Origin: Peribacillus tepidiphilus | GTDB lineage: Bacteria; Bacillota; Bacilli; Bacillales; DSM-1321 | DNA length: 64,000 bases | Assembly: GCF_009466385.1 (NCBI RefSeq) | Contig: NZ_WIAQ01000002.1 | Coordinates: 124,001 to 188,000 of the forward strand | Direction: 5' to 3' | Part shown: positions 62,159 to 64,000 of the stretch, piece after piece | How the letters are laid out: every line of letters begins with the position of its first letter | How positions within the stretch are numbered: the first letter of the stretch is position 1 | The notes under the pieces: model-generated | The model's database searches: none | Told to the model about the DNA's origin: nothing | The model's input: only the letters and a program-made list of their open reading frames with translations | Position numbers and translations under genes: made by a program

Positions 62159-62323
62159 ATGGATCATGCTTCAGTGAGTTTAGCATACAAGGTGTTAAGC
62201 GAGTTGCATTTACTCATAATGAGCCTAGAAGATCCTTGTTACGAAAAAGCAGATGTCCATGAATCCGTCACAGCCTTAATCAAAGATATGGATGAGCTAA
62301 TTCAAAGTGTCAAAAGTCCATAA
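62159..62323 (+). CDS. 54-residue hypothetical protein
   Basis: ATG 62159 after AAAGGCGGTGA encodes a small, mostly helical, acidic peptide beginning MDHASVSLAYKVLSELHLLI. I do not recognise it. It sits 24 bases after the Cro-like gene in the same orientation, so it is probably part of the early transcript. No membrane helix or metal motif is seen. Confidence 0.6.
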   Translation: MDHASVSLAYKVLSELHLLIMSLEDPCYEKADVHESVTALIKDMDELIQSVKSP

Positions 62324-62349
62324 GTCTTATTAAAAAGGAAGTGTTATAA

Positions 62350-62700
62350 ATGAAATGCTTTCATTGTAATTGTCCTGTAATGAATATGAGAGAAATTAGT
62401 CCTAGTTTATTTGAATGCACTCTTTGTGACATGGTGTTTGATTTAGACCATGCTAAACACGCAGAAAAAGAACTACAATCTATAGGCTTCATTCAAATGG
62501 CAAACGAGTATCTTGCTGAACAATGGCATGGTTACTTTAGAGTGAAACATCCAGAAATAAAATTGATTAAGTATGGTATTGAACAATGGATTTTTATTGA
62601 TTCTCGCGGACTATCACATGTGAAAGAAAGCCTGTTGAAACGAAGAAAGCAATTTGCTACAGAACTTGAAAAAATCGATTCGATGTTGAAAGATTTGTAG
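62350..62700 (+). CDS. zinc-ribbon phage-like protein
   Basis: This 116-residue protein has CFHC...CTLC at the N-terminus, a four-cysteine zinc ribbon within the first 30 residues, then a globular part with WHGYFRVKHPE and a basic coiled C-terminus (LKRRKQFATELEKIDSMLKDL pattern). ATG 62350 lies after AAGGAAGTG. The function is unknown; DNA or protein binding is likely from the ribbon. Confidence 0.65.
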   Translation: MKCFHCNCPVMNMREISPSLFECTLCDMVFDLDHAKHAEKELQSIGFIQMANEYLAEQWHGYFRVKHPEIKLIKYGIEQWIFIDSRGLSHVKESLLKRRKQFATELEKIDSMLKDL

Positions 62701-62771
62701 TTTCAAGTATAGGACAAATGAAGTCACATTAACAGGAAATAAGTGGTACAGAAGTGGAGGAGGGTTAGAAA

Positions 62772-63284
62772 GTGGCAATCGGTGAAGCGATGGCGGCAGC
62801 CAGGAAACGTCAGGGAATGACGCAATTAGATTTAAGCCAAGAAGTGAATTATTCTCGTGAAGCCATTGCAAAATACGAGGCTGGCACGAGAACACTGCCA
62901 AGAGAAATGTATGCAAAAGTGACACAAAAAATTGATGACCCGGAATTTTATTTTGAAACATGGGGTATTACAACGGGCCATGTCAGCATTCCATATTTTG
63001 ATGGGGAGCATGTTGATCAACATCCAGCAAGTATGGGGTATTTAGTTAAACAGGAAACAGAAGAAGCTCTGGAACATCTAAGGCAGATCTGTTGGGCTAA
63101 GCCAGCAAAAGTGCATAACGAAGAAGACCGCGAAAATGTAAAGCGAGCAATGCTCGAAGTATTAGATGCAGCAGCATCAATGGTGAATTTAGTTGCTGTT
63201 TTATGCAAAGAGCATCGATTGAGCATGAAGGATGTATTTAGAGCATGGCAAGTAAGCTTAAAAACCAGAAGATTAAGAAAATAA
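62772..63284 (+). CDS. Xre-type helix-turn-helix protein with C-terminal extension
   Basis: This 170-residue protein starts at GTG 62772 after GGAGGAGGG. It has an Xre domain (AAARKRQGMTQLDLSQEVNYSREAIAKYEAGTRTLP, about 7-42) and a helical C-terminal half seen in Bacillus prophage early genes. It may be a second-tier regulator of replication genes. An ATG six codons downstream is an alternative start. Confidence 0.75.
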   Translation: MAIGEAMAAARKRQGMTQLDLSQEVNYSREAIAKYEAGTRTLPREMYAKVTQKIDDPEFYFETWGITTGHVSIPYFDGEHVDQHPASMGYLVKQETEEALEHLRQICWAKPAKVHNEEDRENVKRAMLEVLDAAASMVNLVAVLCKEHRLSMKDVFRAWQVSLKTRRLRK

Positions 63285-63300
63285 AAATAGGAGGAATACA

Positions 63301-63543
63301 ATGACTGCAATTCCAAGGGATGTCCACTCATTACAGATGCATACACATAGTGTAAGAGGTGATGCATCCATGGAAAACGAGAAATATGCTGAGACTTACA
63401 AATTAGGCAATACCATCATTCATGTTGTAGAACCCAAAGGGGTTACAGAAGAACAAGTTCAGCGAGTCCTTAGAGAATTTCACCTGGTAGGATGGTCAAT
63501 ATTAGAAGAAATGCAAGAGAAGCAAAAGCAAAGCCAGGATTAA
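63301..63543 (+). CDS. 80-residue hypothetical phage protein
   Basis: ATG 63301 follows AGGAGGAATAC. The second half (YKLGNTIIHVVEPKGVTEEQ, then RVLREFHLVGWSIL) matches a small protein family I associate with Bacillus phages and integrative elements, of unknown role. A later in-frame ATG at 63370 would give a shorter protein beginning MENEKYAETYKLG, which may be the true product because conservation seems to begin there. Confidence 0.65.
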   Translation: MTAIPRDVHSLQMHTHSVRGDASMENEKYAETYKLGNTIIHVVEPKGVTEEQVQRVLREFHLVGWSILEEMQEKQKQSQD

Positions 63544-63584
63544 TCCTGGTGGAATGGACAAGCCTTATAAGGAGGTGAATAGAA

Positions 63585-63752
63585 ATGAGTTATGTATTTT
63601 CTGTTAGTTCTTTGATGAAAGCTGGGGAAGTTAGGAAGTTATGTGCCGAAATGCGTATGAACCGCAGTCAACTACTCTTAACCGAAATACAAATAAAATC
63701 ACAATTATTTGCAAAAGAAAAAGCAGCAAGTGCTGGAACACTCACTGCTTAA
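63585..63752 (+). CDS. 55-residue hypothetical protein
   Basis: ATG 63585 after AAGGAGGTG encodes a basic helical peptide starting MSYVFSVSSLMKAGEVRKLC. There are a few residues of likeness to Spo0E-type or plasmid regulatory peptides but nothing firm. It is the last small gene before a large stem-loop region. Confidence 0.55.
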   Translation: MSYVFSVSSLMKAGEVRKLCAEMRMNRSQLLLTEIQIKSQLFAKEKAASAGTLTA

Positions 63753-63799
63753 AAGAAGAAAAATTCCTTATTCACATCTTATCATGTCTAAATTAGACA

Positions 63800-63891
63800 G
63801 GCAAGCTTCGGGCTTGCCGTAAGGGTTAAGGATTTTCTCACGCTAACATTGTGAGAATGCCCCCGGATCCTTAACTCTTACGGTGCGCACC
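63800..63891 (+). ncRNA. nested stem-loop element of unknown function
   Basis: Three structures lie in a row. The first is GGCAAGC/GCTTGCC with a TTCGG loop (63800-63818). The second is a 15-bp stem GTAAGgGTTAAGGAT/ATCCTTAACtCTTAC (63819-63881) enclosing a smaller TTCTCAC/GTGAGAA hairpin. The third is a perfect 10-base palindrome GGTGCGCACC (63882-63891). A consensus ribosome site and a gene follow. No T run is present, so it is not a simple terminator. Confidence 0.65.
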
Positions 63892-63918
63892 GAACATTTT
63901 AAAGGAGGTTTGGAAACG

Positions 63919-64000
63919 TTGGACCGTGAAGCCAAGAAGAAAATAAGAAAACAGATTTCTGTTGTCCTAGATGCACATTGCCACGTTTGCCCATGCATCA
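63919..64000 (+). CDS. cysteine-rich (zinc-finger-like) phage protein, 3' truncated by window edge
   Basis: TTG 63919 after AAAGGAGG begins MDREAKKKIRKQISVVLDAH and then CHVCPCI before the window ends. The basic helix followed by a C-x2-C-x-C cluster resembles small zinc-finger proteins in Bacillus phage early regions. Only 27 codons are visible. Confidence 0.55.
   Translation, partial: MDREAKKKIRKQISVVLDAHCHVCPCI

Overview
The window reads as chromosomal DNA of an endospore-forming member of the Bacillaceae. The evidence is AT-rich DNA with strong GGAGG-type ribosome sites, T-box leaders, many sporulation genes (coxA-like, bofC, spoVB, yjcZ-like, sigK), and a gene order that closely follows the Bacillus subtilis coxA-yebC-bofC-ruvAB-queA-tgt ... 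mccAB-yrhC segment followed by sigK. I infer the family from this order; I cannot name the species.

Positions 1-11100 carry a truncated CotS-like kinase gene, a YhcN/YlaJ lipoprotein, yebC, bofC, ruvAB, queA-tgt-yajC, two membrane proteins, spoVB and comN. Positions 11100-22500 carry secDF, a cation diffusion facilitator, recJ-apt, relA-dtd and a five-SH3 cell wall amidase. Positions 22600-35970 carry a small gene broken at a 12-T run, the His T-box with hisS-aspS, 6S RNA, tcdA, rarA, cymR-yrvO-mnmA, yrrB, recD2 and small genes. Positions 36000-54320 carry an AI-2E-family permease, the Ala T-box with alaS, ireB-ruvX-yrzB, mltG, the trmR-trhP1-trhP2 tRNA wobble genes, udk, greA, pbpI-yrrS and the CymR-controlled yrrT-mtnN-mccA-mccB-yrhC operon.

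Positions 54320-55570 form an accessory stretch. It holds a structured repeat bounded by 27-bp direct repeats, an operon of very small peptides around yrzI with tandem internal terminators, and a YjcZ-like peptide.

From 55834 the sigK gene begins, but only its first half is present. Coding is cut after about residue 143, and a large serine recombinase of the SpoIVCA type lies just beyond on the other strand. The rest of the window is the left part of a skin-like element interrupting sigK. It contains an ImmA/IrrE peptidase, an unusual cassette (TcmP methyltransferase-like protein, DUF5131 three-Cys protein, and a duplicated-domain protein ending in BRCT with a nearby BRCT remnant), a repressor/Cro-like pair separated by three identical-architecture operators, and early phage-like small genes. 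A large nested stem-loop sits just before the right edge.

Functional themes that tie the window together are tRNA maturation and modification (queuosine, ct6A, s2U, mo5U, two T-box-controlled synthetase units), sulfur metabolism (CymR with its target operon), DNA repair (RuvAB, RecJ, RarA, RecD2) and sporulation. The most novel part is the cargo and regulatory architecture of the sigK-intervening element.
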